From NCBI GenBank assembly GCA_002256935.1, contig NCGL01000017.1, forward strand, positions 1 to 64,000: a stretch of 64,000 nt of DNA, in the 5' to 3' direction. Under the pieces are notes generated by a model. The model was not told the DNA's origin. It saw nothing but the letters and a program-made list of their open reading frames with translations, and did no database searches. The translations under genes were made by a program, and so were the position numbers. Every line of letters starts with the position of its first letter. Positions within the stretch are counted from its first letter, which is position 1. This DNA comes from Bdellovibrio sp. 28-41-41 (GTDB lineage Bacteria > Bdellovibrionota > Bdellovibrionia > Bdellovibrionales > Bdellovibrionaceae). Below are positions 15,315 to 23,783 of this stretch, in pieces.

Positions 15315-17648
15315 TTATCCGGTAGCCATCATACCCGCAGATATTCCTGTGACCGTTAGTCTGAGTAGGGCGATTTCTTTGTTTTTTTGAGCAATAATTT
15401 GCAGCACATTTAAAGGATGGATCATGGGAGATCGTAAATCTATGCTCTCTTTTAACCATTCCTTGTGCGCCAAACGTTTTTTAGAACCCGTCATGACTTG
15501 CACGAACTGGCAGGCACCACGATATTCTTGATCAATTTCATCTGAAAACTCTTGGATCAGTGACTGTGGTAGGCGACTTTGTTTTAAGTAGATTTTAAAA
15601 ACTTCGAGTTCGACTTTCGCCAATGTAAAATCAAGAGCCTTTACGTACGAGGTAAATACCGCGTCTTTTTTAAACGCGATTTTCAATTTGGCTTTGTGGC
15701 CGGCTGACGTTGTTCGCCAAGCGCTTCCCACGCCCCACCAAGTGGGAAATAGCAACCGAGTTTGAGTCCAACATAAAATCCACGGGATAGCCCGCAAACC
15801 TTTGACAGTTAATTCTTGTTGCCGCTTAGCTGGCCGAGATCCAATTTTTAAATAATTGATATAGGAATACGGCGTCGCCGCGCTGACGACCTGCAGGAAA
15901 TCCGGGGTCGTCACTTTTTTTCGGTACACTTCGGTAATTTTTTGAGTGAACGTAATTAAAGCCGTATTGTTTTGCGCATGAAATCGGCGGTTTAATACTA
16001 TACTTGAACTGTGCGCAATTTTTTCAAGCTGGCTCCGAGCAATCGCTGCCGTCGCCATAGATCTTTCAACCATCTCACCTTGAATAGTCACTTTGTATCG
16101 AGTCACTGCCGAACGTGGCCACCAAATCATTTGATCTTCAATGTTTCCACCACCGCGATCGACGCTGCCCCCCGACCCATGAAAAAATACCGGAGTTACG
16201 CCCGCGCGCTGGCACAGTCTTTCGAGCTTTGGCAAAGCCAATGAAATCGCTAGACGGCTCGGCAATACACCGCCTTCTTTACTGGAATCAGAGTACCCAA
16301 CCATCATTTCAACAGTTGATCGCCAGTATTTTTTTATCACCAATTTCAATTCAGAATCTTGCAAAACTTCGCGCATGATAATATTGGAATTTGCTAGCGA
16401 TTCCGCTTCTTCAAACAAAGGAATGATTGGCAACTTGGCCGCTCCGAACACGTGTTTTTGCATGCTAGCAGCCATTTTCAAGTGAGCTGCTGATTGTGTC
16501 ATCGCGATAATAAAACCACGAATATAAAAACGAGGGTCTCCTGATCGGCACAGACTACCGACCTTTGCTAACATGCGATCAATCACTAGACGTTTTCCTT
16601 TTTGAGGCGTGGCCATCAAAACATCTGATGACTCTCGAAGTTCCAATGGAATTACTAATCCAGGAAATAATATATAAATTTGATCGATACGACGAAGCTG
16701 TGGATGAATACTATTAAATTGAGTTTGATAGTCTTTTTGCAATTTCAGAAAAAGAACATGGCTGGTTTGAATTTTCTTAAGATCACCCGATTTCAAGACT
16801 CGACACGCACGCAGGTGTGAATGCAAACTAGAAATTTGGCGTGCCAGTTGTTCATTGCCAACAGAATCCACAGTCAATCTAACGTCTTTCAACAATGAAT
16901 CTAGCATCGATAGAATGTGCCCACGCGAAAGAGTTAAACTTTGAATCATCGCCTTTTCATCGACACCAGGGTGACCATCTTTATCGCCGCCTACCCAACT
17001 ACCCAAACGAAACGCAACTTCACCGTGATTGGCATCCATCATTGAGAACAAAACGTCTTCACGAAAAACTTGTGAGTAGATATACTCAGCTTCATCTTTT
17101 ACTTTTGGCGAACGCTGGCGAACAATTGGCGTACGCCATGCGATTTCCAATAAGTGTTTAAGATCGTTTTTGTTTTGATCAGTCAATGCCACTTTCTGTC
17201 CGGGCTCAGCGTTTTCCAAAATAGTAATTTGCAAATTCTGTATTTCTTGAAACACATCAATATTTTTAGGAGCACGCGCTTCCGTCGGATGAGCCGTCAA
17301 TACATAGGTAATTGAAATGGGCTTGTTTTTCTCCTTCGGTCCGGCACGTCTCTGACTCAATCGAAAGCTACGGTAGGCGTTTTCGGAGGTGTTCATTAAC
17401 TCTAACATCAGAGTGAATGAATGCGCGATTTCGTATCTCTCGTTTTGTTTTAGTAGAATCATATGTCTTGAGAGTTCATCTAAAACTTTTTCTGAATTTA
17501 TATCGGTTTGGTTTCGAAGACTCGTCATTTGCTTGCGAATTTTTTCGATCCGACGATAGCCGCGATTCCCCACCTGATGTTTGATAACAGTTCCTAATAA
17601 AGCAACGGATTCATGTACTAGACTTCGAAGTTCAACGGCTAATTTCAT
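15315..17648 (-). CDS. ppc: phosphoenolpyruvate carboxylase
   Basis: The enzyme carboxylates PEP to oxaloacetate, refilling the TCA cycle. At 777 aa it is somewhat shorter than E. coli Ppc (883). Diagnostic motifs are VLTAHPTEA (about residues 116-124, catalytic His), GSWVGGDKDGHPGV, MVGYSDSSKEGGVL, the glycine loop FFHGSGGSVDRGGGN, and the C-terminal GISAGMMATG, which replaces the usual MRNTG end. Start: ATG 17648 gives the usual N-terminus (MKLAVELRSLVHESVALLG) but its ribosome-binding site is weak. An in-frame ATG at 17705 has GGGG four bases ahead and would add a 19-residue hydrophobic stretch unusual for this cytosolic enzyme. Confidence 0.93.
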   Translation of the reverse strand: MKLAVELRSLVHESVALLGTVIKHQVGNRGYRRIEKIRKQMTSLRNQTDINSEKVLDELSRHMILLKQNERYEIAHSFTLMLELMNTSENAYRSFRLSQRRAGPKEKNKPISITYVLTAHPTEARAPKNIDVFQEIQNLQITILENAEPGQKVALTDQNKNDLKHLLEIAWRTPIVRQRSPKVKDEAEYIYSQVFREDVLFSMMDANHGEVAFRLGSWVGGDKDGHPGVDEKAMIQSLTLSRGHILSMLDSLLKDVRLTVDSVGNEQLARQISSLHSHLRACRVLKSGDLKKIQTSHVLFLKLQKDYQTQFNSIHPQLRRIDQIYILFPGLVIPLELRESSDVLMATPQKGKRLVIDRMLAKVGSLCRSGDPRFYIRGFIIAMTQSAAHLKMAASMQKHVFGAAKLPIIPLFEEAESLANSNIIMREVLQDSELKLVIKKYWRSTVEMMVGYSDSSKEGGVLPSRLAISLALPKLERLCQRAGVTPVFFHGSGGSVDRGGGNIEDQMIWWPRSAVTRYKVTIQGEMVERSMATAAIARSQLEKIAHSSSIVLNRRFHAQNNTALITFTQKITEVYRKKVTTPDFLQVVSAATPYSYINYLKIGSRPAKRQQELTVKGLRAIPWILCWTQTRLLFPTWWGVGSAWRTTSAGHKAKLKIAFKKDAVFTSYVKALDFTLAKVELEVFKIYLKQSRLPQSLIQEFSDEIDQEYRGACQFVQVMTGSKKRLAHKEWLKESIDLRSPMIHPLNVLQIIAQKNKEIALLRLTVTGISAGMMATG

Positions 17649-17704
17649 AACCCGAGTAAAAAACATATTTAGAAAAAAGAGAAGAACTATGTAAATTAGT
17701 GGCA

Positions 17705-17733
17705 TTTTACCCCGACCTATTTTTGGGGTAAAA
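17705..17733. promoter_or_regulatory. inverted repeat TTTTACCCC-N11-GGGGTAAAA in the ppc upstream region
   Basis: Two 9-bp arms (17705-17713, 17725-17733) are exact reverse complements across an 11-bp spacer. They lie 57-85 bp upstream of the preferred ppc start, between ppc and the divergent App1-like gene. It could be an operator for either gene or a 5'-leader hairpin of the ppc transcript; no T-run follows that would make it a clean terminator. Confidence 0.45.
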
Positions 17734-17802
17734 GCGGCCTGAAAACTGCATTTGTTTTTGGGACGGAAACAGAACTGGTTCTAATTCGAATATAGGACGT
17801 TT

Positions 17803-18627
17803 ATGCTAAAACTTATGTCAATTGTGTTTACGATAGCCTGCTATTTGTTACCTGCCCAGGCTTTATCTGCCACTGACGGTGGCAAGGTAGTTCGCTTCTT
17901 CTCTGACGTCGACGACACCATCAAGATTTCATATGTTCATAATTTGGCGGAAGGCGCCGCCTTCTCATCCTATGCAGACCAACTATTTTTTGGGATGAAT
18001 ACCACTTACTCTGAAGCTCGAAAATACCAACAGAAATTAGGAAATAAAGTTAGCTTTTCTTACGTAACAAATGGCATTGATTTTACAATAAATGATACTC
18101 ATCGCGCTCTTTTGAAAAATTTTAGATTTCCAAATCCGGGAAATCATTTCCCAATGACTTTGATTGATAAGCTAAAACACCGAGAACATAAATTTGAAAC
18201 GATCATGACGGCTGTTCGAAATGATCTACCGGACCGGGTCGTTTTAATTGGCGATAATGGCGAACATGACCCCGCCATCTATCTCAAAGTAGCTAATGCC
18301 ATCAAAAAACTTTCCGCTGAAATCGATAAAGAAATCGAAGTTGTGACCTATATCCATATTGTCTACAAACCAAAAAGCCCGAACACGCAAAGTGTACGAC
18401 AACATCAAAAAGGCTTTCATAATGCGGGCGATTTAGCGATTCTGATGCACAATGATGGCCTAATCAGCGAAGAACAACGTGATACTATGGTTAGAATTGT
18501 AAAAGCCCGAATCCAAAAGGAAGGCCCCTACCGAGTCTGGGGACAACTTGTGTACCCTTGGTTTAAATACAAAGACCTCGGGCATCTTGCCCCTAATAGC
18601 TGTTTAAGTTTCTATAAATCAAAATAG
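17803..18627 (+). CDS. App1-type (DUF2183) HAD phosphatase-domain secreted protein
   Basis: The protein is 274 aa with a signal peptide (LMSIVFTIACYLLPAQALS). Right after it comes FFSDVDDTIKIS, the DxDxT nucleophile motif of HAD phosphatases in the form typical of the App1/DUF2183 phosphatidate phosphatase catalytic domain. SYVTNGID is motif II (usually S/T), a lysine (FETIMTAVRND region) follows, and VLIGDNGEHDPAIY carries the acidic motif III/IV pair. Yeast App1 dephosphorylates phosphatidic acid; bacterial secreted homologues probably act on lipid or other phosphates in the periplasm. ATG has AGGACG in front. Divergent from ppc. Confidence 0.85.
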   Translation: MLKLMSIVFTIACYLLPAQALSATDGGKVVRFFSDVDDTIKISYVHNLAEGAAFSSYADQLFFGMNTTYSEARKYQQKLGNKVSFSYVTNGIDFTINDTHRALLKNFRFPNPGNHFPMTLIDKLKHREHKFETIMTAVRNDLPDRVVLIGDNGEHDPAIYLKVANAIKKLSAEIDKEIEVVTYIHIVYKPKSPNTQSVRQHQKGFHNAGDLAILMHNDGLISEEQRDTMVRIVKARIQKEGPYRVWGQLVYPWFKYKDLGHLAPNSCLSFYKSK

Positions 18628-18788
18628 TCTTGACTGCATTCCGTTGAATCCATTTCACAGTTTGAATTTTTTTTGCTAACTTTACTTATTTAGCCCTGTT
18701 TTCCCGTCATTTTATTTTGTCTTCGAATTTCTTGATTCCTGATGCTAGAGTGTGACGATTTTAAAAAATAACAGGAGACTCGTCTACC

Positions 18789-21700
18789 ATGATGAAATTA
18801 TCTACCCTAACTTTATGTTTAACTACGACCGCACTTTTGACTATCGGCTGCTCGACTAAAAAAGACGACGGTTCTTCGCTAACGGCAAATAATGCGTCGT
18901 CATTGATGGCGGCCCCAAAAGAAGGAACGTCAGCGACACGCGGCGATTTGTCTCGCTACCGCGGACAAACTTCATTCCTAACCGCAACTCGCGGCGGTGG
19001 GTTTCGTTTAGAAGCGGCACGATCTGCCTCGGTCCCGTCTCCGACAGCAGGCGGGACTCCGCGCGCTGAACAGGAAGCAGACGTTTTTAAAGTCGGCAAA
19101 CCCGGTTCAAAATTACTTTATCTATTAAATAACTATCGCGGCTTACAGGTTGTTAGCTATGTGGACGGAACAGAAAAACCTAAATTACTAGGTCGTGCCG
19201 AACCAACGGGTAACTACCCTTCTGATATGTACTTAGATCCTACTCAAGATCGTCTCTACGTTCTTGAACGCGTGTGGTTCGATTCAGCTACTCAGTCTTA
19301 TAATTACAATGAAAATCAAAGTTGCATCTTAGTGTACGATGTTTCTAAACCGGAACAACCAACTCTAGCTGAAAAAATCGATCTAAAAGGCGAGATTGCT
19401 GATTCACGCATGGTTGGTAGTGTTCTTTATACTGTGACGACACTTCGTCCCGATACAAATTCTTATCGCTATTCGCAAACAGAAAGTCAGTCTCAAGGGA
19501 TTGTGACATCATTTGATTTAAGCGGAAAACAAGTCAGCAAAATTCAAGAAGCGACGTTGTCTCTTCCTGCCGTTTACGGAAACAATTTACGAGTTGTGAC
19601 CGTTCCAGAGGGTGATTCATACAAATACTACCTAATCGCTCATTTATCTGAGCATGGCTGGGGCTGGTGGAACCGCCAAAGTATGGTACAAGTCGTAGAT
19701 ATCTCTGACGACAAAGGTAAAATCCAATCCGTAATGACTGTTTCTGTTAAGGGCACAATTCAACGGCCACACCAAATGCAAATCAAAAACAACACTCTTA
19801 TTGTTGTCAGCAACTATTCAATCACAGGTCAACCCACAGCAAATAACTCGGCACCTAGAATTGGTCGCATCGCTGTAGAAACCTTTAAATTCCCGGCGAA
19901 AGATTCTGAAATCTTGTCAGAAAACGAAGCAGAATTAAGACGTCTCTATATTGAAAAACAAGTTAAAGCAGAAACCGACAAAGGAACTGATACAGAAGTC
20001 GCTAAACAGAAATGGACCGCCGATGCCACTTGGGGTGTGTACGGCCGATTTGTTTCAACTAAAGATCAAGTTCGCAAAATCATGCCTGATAGTGTAGTTA
20101 CGACGGGCGACACAACGGGTCTAAGCGCTAACTTACAAGACGTACGTATTTATGGTGACTGGTTATACGCATTTTGGGTTCCTTCGAACAATTTAGATCC
20201 TTTAGATCTATTTGATATCTCGGCACCAGAAAAAGGTGTTCGCCATATCCAACGTTTAACATTTGACGGTTGGGTTTCTCGTGCAGAGCCAATCAGCTAC
20301 AAAGGTAAAAACTATGTTGTTGGTTTAGGCTGGATTGTTCCGGCTGTTAATAGCGAAAATAATAAACGTTTTGCTCAAGTAAAATTATTTGAAATTACAT
20401 CAAATGGTAAATCAGCGAAAGCTACGGAAGTTTCATCACTCGTTTTATCGGGATCGCAATTCTGGGCCAATTTCAATGGTGAAGACAAGAAAATTGAATT
20501 CCGTCCGGACGAAAACGGCAAAGGTGAAATTCTATTTGAAGGTTCAAAGTACGGTAAGAACTCAAATGGCGTAACATCATATCAAAACGGTGGTCAGATC
20601 ATTTCTTTTGATCTTGGCGCGACCGATACAGACGCTATCTTCAAAGAAGGTTCTTTCCTTGCGGGTGATTCTTCATGGATTCGTCGTATTTTCACAAACA
20701 CGGAAATCAATCGCATCAATAGTTTCTCGGATGCATCCCTTGTAACTTTTGGTGCTAAATCGAATGTGCCTTCAACAACAGTACAAGCGGTCAACGTTCT
20801 TGAGCTGGCTCGCAATATTAAGGCCTTTGTATCGGTACGCGACTCTAAAGGTGGCGATCTAGGTGTTCAAGTGATCACTGAAGGCAACTCTTGGACAGCG
20901 AACTCAACAGAACGTACCATTTTAAGAACGGTTTCTAAATCTGACGTAGATGCAGAAAAGCCTGCGGTATTAAGCGAAGTTGTATTACCTGGCGCGCACT
21001 CAGCTCACTTAATCAGCGCAGACAAAAAGACAATGTTAGTATTAACTAGTAAATCAAGTTACGAAAACAACCGCTATTCACAATCCTACCAGTTGCATGA
21101 AGTTTCATTGGACGCGAACAAAGCATTGAAAGCGGTTTCGACAAAAGATTGGGAAGCGAATTCTACTCCTGAATACTCTTTGGATATCAGTACTGGCAGC
21201 AGCAGCGCTTCCATGGGTATAATGCCTCCGGGTTATGGCTACCGTTCGGCTTCGTTCTTGAAATTAGCTTCGGGAGAAACGTTAATCAGTGTCGGAAATG
21301 AATTACGTGTTGTATCTGCGGATAAAGCAGCTGAACCGAAAACGGTAACGATCGATAAATGTGGATTGTCTAAAACGACTCGCGCGGAAGTAAAACAATT
21401 CAACAATGAATTATTCCTAGTTAGAAAAACGACTGTGGATTTAACTAAAGAATTCAAAAAAACATACAGCACAGCGACTCAGAATGATTTATTGCCATTA
21501 ACTTGGCAGAATCAAACTCTATCATGTGGTTCTGGTTTCAACGTTCCGGGTGATGTGATCGCGTTAGATGGATCAACCGTAGTTGTGTCTGACAGCTGGG
21601 TAAATGATATCTACCCGACCAAAGAACAAGACATGCTAAACACGGTTACGAGCTTAACATCATTGAAACTAGTTAAATCAGAAAAAGGCATCAAAGCCGT

Positions 21701-22196
21701 TCTTGTGGATATGATGGAAATGGCATCTGGTGAATTAAATTACCTATCATTGCCTCACTCATACTCTAAAAACGTAAGCTTAATGAAATACACAAGCAAA
21801 GTTCGCGAGGACTATTCTAGCCGAGCCTCACTACAAATAGTAACAGCAGATAAAGACGCATACTTAACTCAAGACGTCTTCACTATGCCGGACACTATCG
21901 AATACGCAAGCCTAGCCAAAGTATTCGCTGATCAAAAAACTCCAGGACTATTCTACGGCGTAGTTAAAAGCTGGAGACAAATCCAAGTCGTGAAATTCCA
22001 AGCTGGCAACGCGCGCCCATCCGTAGTGCCGTTAACTCCGGTAGACTGGAAGAATCAGAAACAAAAACCAGTGCCGGTGGTATCCCTACTTGAAGGCTAC
22101 AGTTCGTCATCAGATAACATCCACTTCTCGGCGGAACAAAAAAGCATCGAAGTAAGTTCTGGTTTGTTCGGCGTTAAACAGTTCTTCTTGGAATAG
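18789..22196 (+). CDS. large secreted beta-propeller-domain lipoprotein
   Basis: At 1135 aa, it has a lipoprotein signal with TIGC at about residue 21 and an AGGAGAC ribosome-binding site. Repeated propeller-blade patterns appear: YLLNNYRGLQVVSYVDG, DRLYVLER, CILVYDVSKPEQPTL, SRMVGSVLYTVTT, MVQVVDISDDKGKIQ, VRIYGDWLYAFWVP, LDLFDISAPEKG. These match the archaeal/bacterial secreted beta-propeller family (Beta_propel). The N-terminal ~100 residues are low-complexity. Single gene with its own 160-bp leader. Probably a surface-exposed binding or scaffold protein; the ligand is unknown. Confidence 0.82.
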   Translation: MMKLSTLTLCLTTTALLTIGCSTKKDDGSSLTANNASSLMAAPKEGTSATRGDLSRYRGQTSFLTATRGGGFRLEAARSASVPSPTAGGTPRAEQEADVFKVGKPGSKLLYLLNNYRGLQVVSYVDGTEKPKLLGRAEPTGNYPSDMYLDPTQDRLYVLERVWFDSATQSYNYNENQSCILVYDVSKPEQPTLAEKIDLKGEIADSRMVGSVLYTVTTLRPDTNSYRYSQTESQSQGIVTSFDLSGKQVSKIQEATLSLPAVYGNNLRVVTVPEGDSYKYYLIAHLSEHGWGWWNRQSMVQVVDISDDKGKIQSVMTVSVKGTIQRPHQMQIKNNTLIVVSNYSITGQPTANNSAPRIGRIAVETFKFPAKDSEILSENEAELRRLYIEKQVKAETDKGTDTEVAKQKWTADATWGVYGRFVSTKDQVRKIMPDSVVTTGDTTGLSANLQDVRIYGDWLYAFWVPSNNLDPLDLFDISAPEKGVRHIQRLTFDGWVSRAEPISYKGKNYVVGLGWIVPAVNSENNKRFAQVKLFEITSNGKSAKATEVSSLVLSGSQFWANFNGEDKKIEFRPDENGKGEILFEGSKYGKNSNGVTSYQNGGQIISFDLGATDTDAIFKEGSFLAGDSSWIRRIFTNTEINRINSFSDASLVTFGAKSNVPSTTVQAVNVLELARNIKAFVSVRDSKGGDLGVQVITEGNSWTANSTERTILRTVSKSDVDAEKPAVLSEVVLPGAHSAHLISADKKTMLVLTSKSSYENNRYSQSYQLHEVSLDANKALKAVSTKDWEANSTPEYSLDISTGSSSASMGIMPPGYGYRSASFLKLASGETLISVGNELRVVSADKAAEPKTVTIDKCGLSKTTRAEVKQFNNELFLVRKTTVDLTKEFKKTYSTATQNDLLPLTWQNQTLSCGSGFNVPGDVIALDGSTVVVSDSWVNDIYPTKEQDMLNTVTSLTSLKLVKSEKGIKAVLVDMMEMASGELNYLSLPHSYSKNVSLMKYTSKVREDYSSRASLQIVTADKDAYLTQDVFTMPDTIEYASLAKVFADQKTPGLFYGVVKSWRQIQVVKFQAGNARPSVVPLTPVDWKNQKQKPVPVVSLLEGYSSSSDNIHFSAEQKSIEVSSGLFGVKQFFLE

Positions 22197-22527
22197 TTTA
22201 GGGACTATCATATATCTGTTATTCTCATGTTGTCAGATCTTCCCAAAAAAATGGACATAATTTAGTTTTTGATCATTACAATTAAGACTGCGTTGGGATA
22301 CGTTTATATTCCGAAACATTCCAATGGCCGGCGTGCTGAGTGGATGGAACTGTGCGTAGTTTTTGGAAACTGTTTGTTCAGTTTAAATTGCCTTATATCA
22401 ATTCTGCTGGATTTGGCTACTGCCTAGGTATCAAAACACACCTTAGAAAATTCGTCTCTCAAAAAAATTAGATTGATGAATGCATAATATCGGGTATGAA
22501 TTTTCATTCAAAATAAAAGGAAGCTTC
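22197..22527. other. 331-bp gap without a recognisable gene
   Basis: AT-rich spacer between the beta-propeller gene and the HExxH paralogue. No reading frame with a ribosome-binding site, no clear terminator and no known RNA was found on either strand. It presumably carries the promoter of the downstream gene; no confident -35/-10 pair was seen. Confidence 0.5.
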
Positions 22528-23457
22528 ATGACATCTAAAATATTTTTTATCGTCGTTTTCGCGTTTGCAACCTATTCTTTCGATTCCTATGCGGAGATTG
22601 TTCCACCTAACCGCCATACTAAAACTTATTTTTCTAACCCCAATCGTGGAAACCTTTCGGAGTTGGAGTTCAATAATACTGTAGCGTATTTTGGGAATTA
22701 CTTTACTGGAGTAGCCAGAATTCATAATTCGCGACTTATTCTGGAAAAATATTGGTCCAACCCCCTCGTGAATTTGTCTGCAGAGCATTTCGATACCATT
22801 TGGTTTATACATGTTTTTGGCGGTTATGCTCGATTACCTAATTTGAATGTCGATGCATTGCTTTTATCACTCTGTCATGAATTAGCTCACCATGTGGCGG
22901 GATTTCCCTATAAAAGCGTATGGAGCACGGCAGAGGGGCAAGCTGATTATTTTTCTACTCACGCGTGTCTAGAAGAGCTTTGGAAAAAAGACACCGAGGT
23001 TAATAAAAACTTTGTTAACTTGGTTGATCCCTACTCAAAGGCCAGATGCATAAGATCCTATACTGATGCGGGAAAGCAAAATTTATGTTTTAGGAAAGCG
23101 GTTTCTGCCCTTAATCTGGCTCAGATTTTTGCGAAACTTCAGGGCACACCAGAAGTAAATCCCTCTTTCACATCATTCATTCCGGTAAAAGCTACCATTT
23201 ATGAACACGTCGATGCTCAATGCCGATTTGAAACATTCATGAGGGGGGCGCTATGCCCAAAATTATACAATTGGAGAATTATCCCTGGGAAAGTACCAGG
23301 CGGCATAGTGCCGGTTCCTACGCAACCCAAAGGTAGCAATGAACTTTGGGCAGAGAAAGAATCCGCACAAAGCATTTGTATTCAAGCCAATCCTGCTGAG
23401 CAAATGGGAGCGCGACCAAACTGTTGGTACTTAGATCGACTATCGCGGAAATTTTAG
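22528..23457 (+). CDS. secreted HExxH metalloprotease-like protein (paralogue of 10863-11816)
   Basis: The protein is 309 aa. Start at ATG 22528 is supported by AAGGAAG; the signal peptide ends FDSYA. It shares the architecture of the 10863-11816 product: SLCHELAHHVAGF (HExxH), then AEGQADYFSTHACLEELW with the probable third ligand, and the same Cys-rich C-terminal region (AQCRFETFMRGALCPK, SICIQANP, ARPNCWYLDR against its paralogue's AQCRLDTYFSGALCTAK and VRPLCWFKP). Overall divergence is high, so the duplication is old or one copy was acquired. Zinc peptidase activity is inferred only. Confidence 0.8.
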   Translation: MTSKIFFIVVFAFATYSFDSYAEIVPPNRHTKTYFSNPNRGNLSELEFNNTVAYFGNYFTGVARIHNSRLILEKYWSNPLVNLSAEHFDTIWFIHVFGGYARLPNLNVDALLLSLCHELAHHVAGFPYKSVWSTAEGQADYFSTHACLEELWKKDTEVNKNFVNLVDPYSKARCIRSYTDAGKQNLCFRKAVSALNLAQIFAKLQGTPEVNPSFTSFIPVKATIYEHVDAQCRFETFMRGALCPKLYNWRIIPGKVPGGIVPVPTQPKGSNELWAEKESAQSICIQANPAEQMGARPNCWYLDRLSRKF

Positions 23458-23497
23458 AACCTGTAGGTCCACTAACAATTAAGAAAGGAGACATTTT

Positions 23498-23539
23498 ATG
23501 AAAAAAAATATTCACCCCATTGAGCGTGCAGCTGATTAA
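23498..23539 (+). other. 13-codon frame with strong ribosome-binding site; possible frameshifted 46-aa gene
   Basis: An excellent AAGAAAGGAGAC site precedes ATG 23498, but the frame ends after 13 codons (MKKNIHPIERAAD). The start codon is followed by a run of eight A. With seven A the frame would run on to 23635 and encode a basic, tryptophan- and arginine-containing peptide of about 46 aa (VPRWIFKFRFSRYLKR in its centre). This could be a recently broken small gene, a slippage-controlled gene or a leader peptide. Apart from it, the gap 23458-23783 holds nothing recognised. Confidence 0.35.
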
Positions 23540-23783
23540 AATTGTCGAAGTTCCCCGCTGGATTTTTAAATTCCGATTTTCACGGTATTTAAAAAGAGCA
23601 GCGCTTTTAAAAACAAGAAAGAGCGACCTTCTTGTCTAATAATAAGACAGTCGTCACCACCCCAAGGTACTCTCCCAAATATCGATCTCAAATCGCCTAT
23701 ACCAGCTCCCGAAGTCTCATTTTGTGCCATGGAATTTGAAACACCCTTAATTGGACGAAAAAGAACCCTCGAAGGAGACCGCT

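Noticed and set aside
17771..17782. AGAAC-TG-GTTCT palindrome before the App1-like gene
   Set aside because: Five-base arms are expected often by chance; no second copy or promoter context was found.
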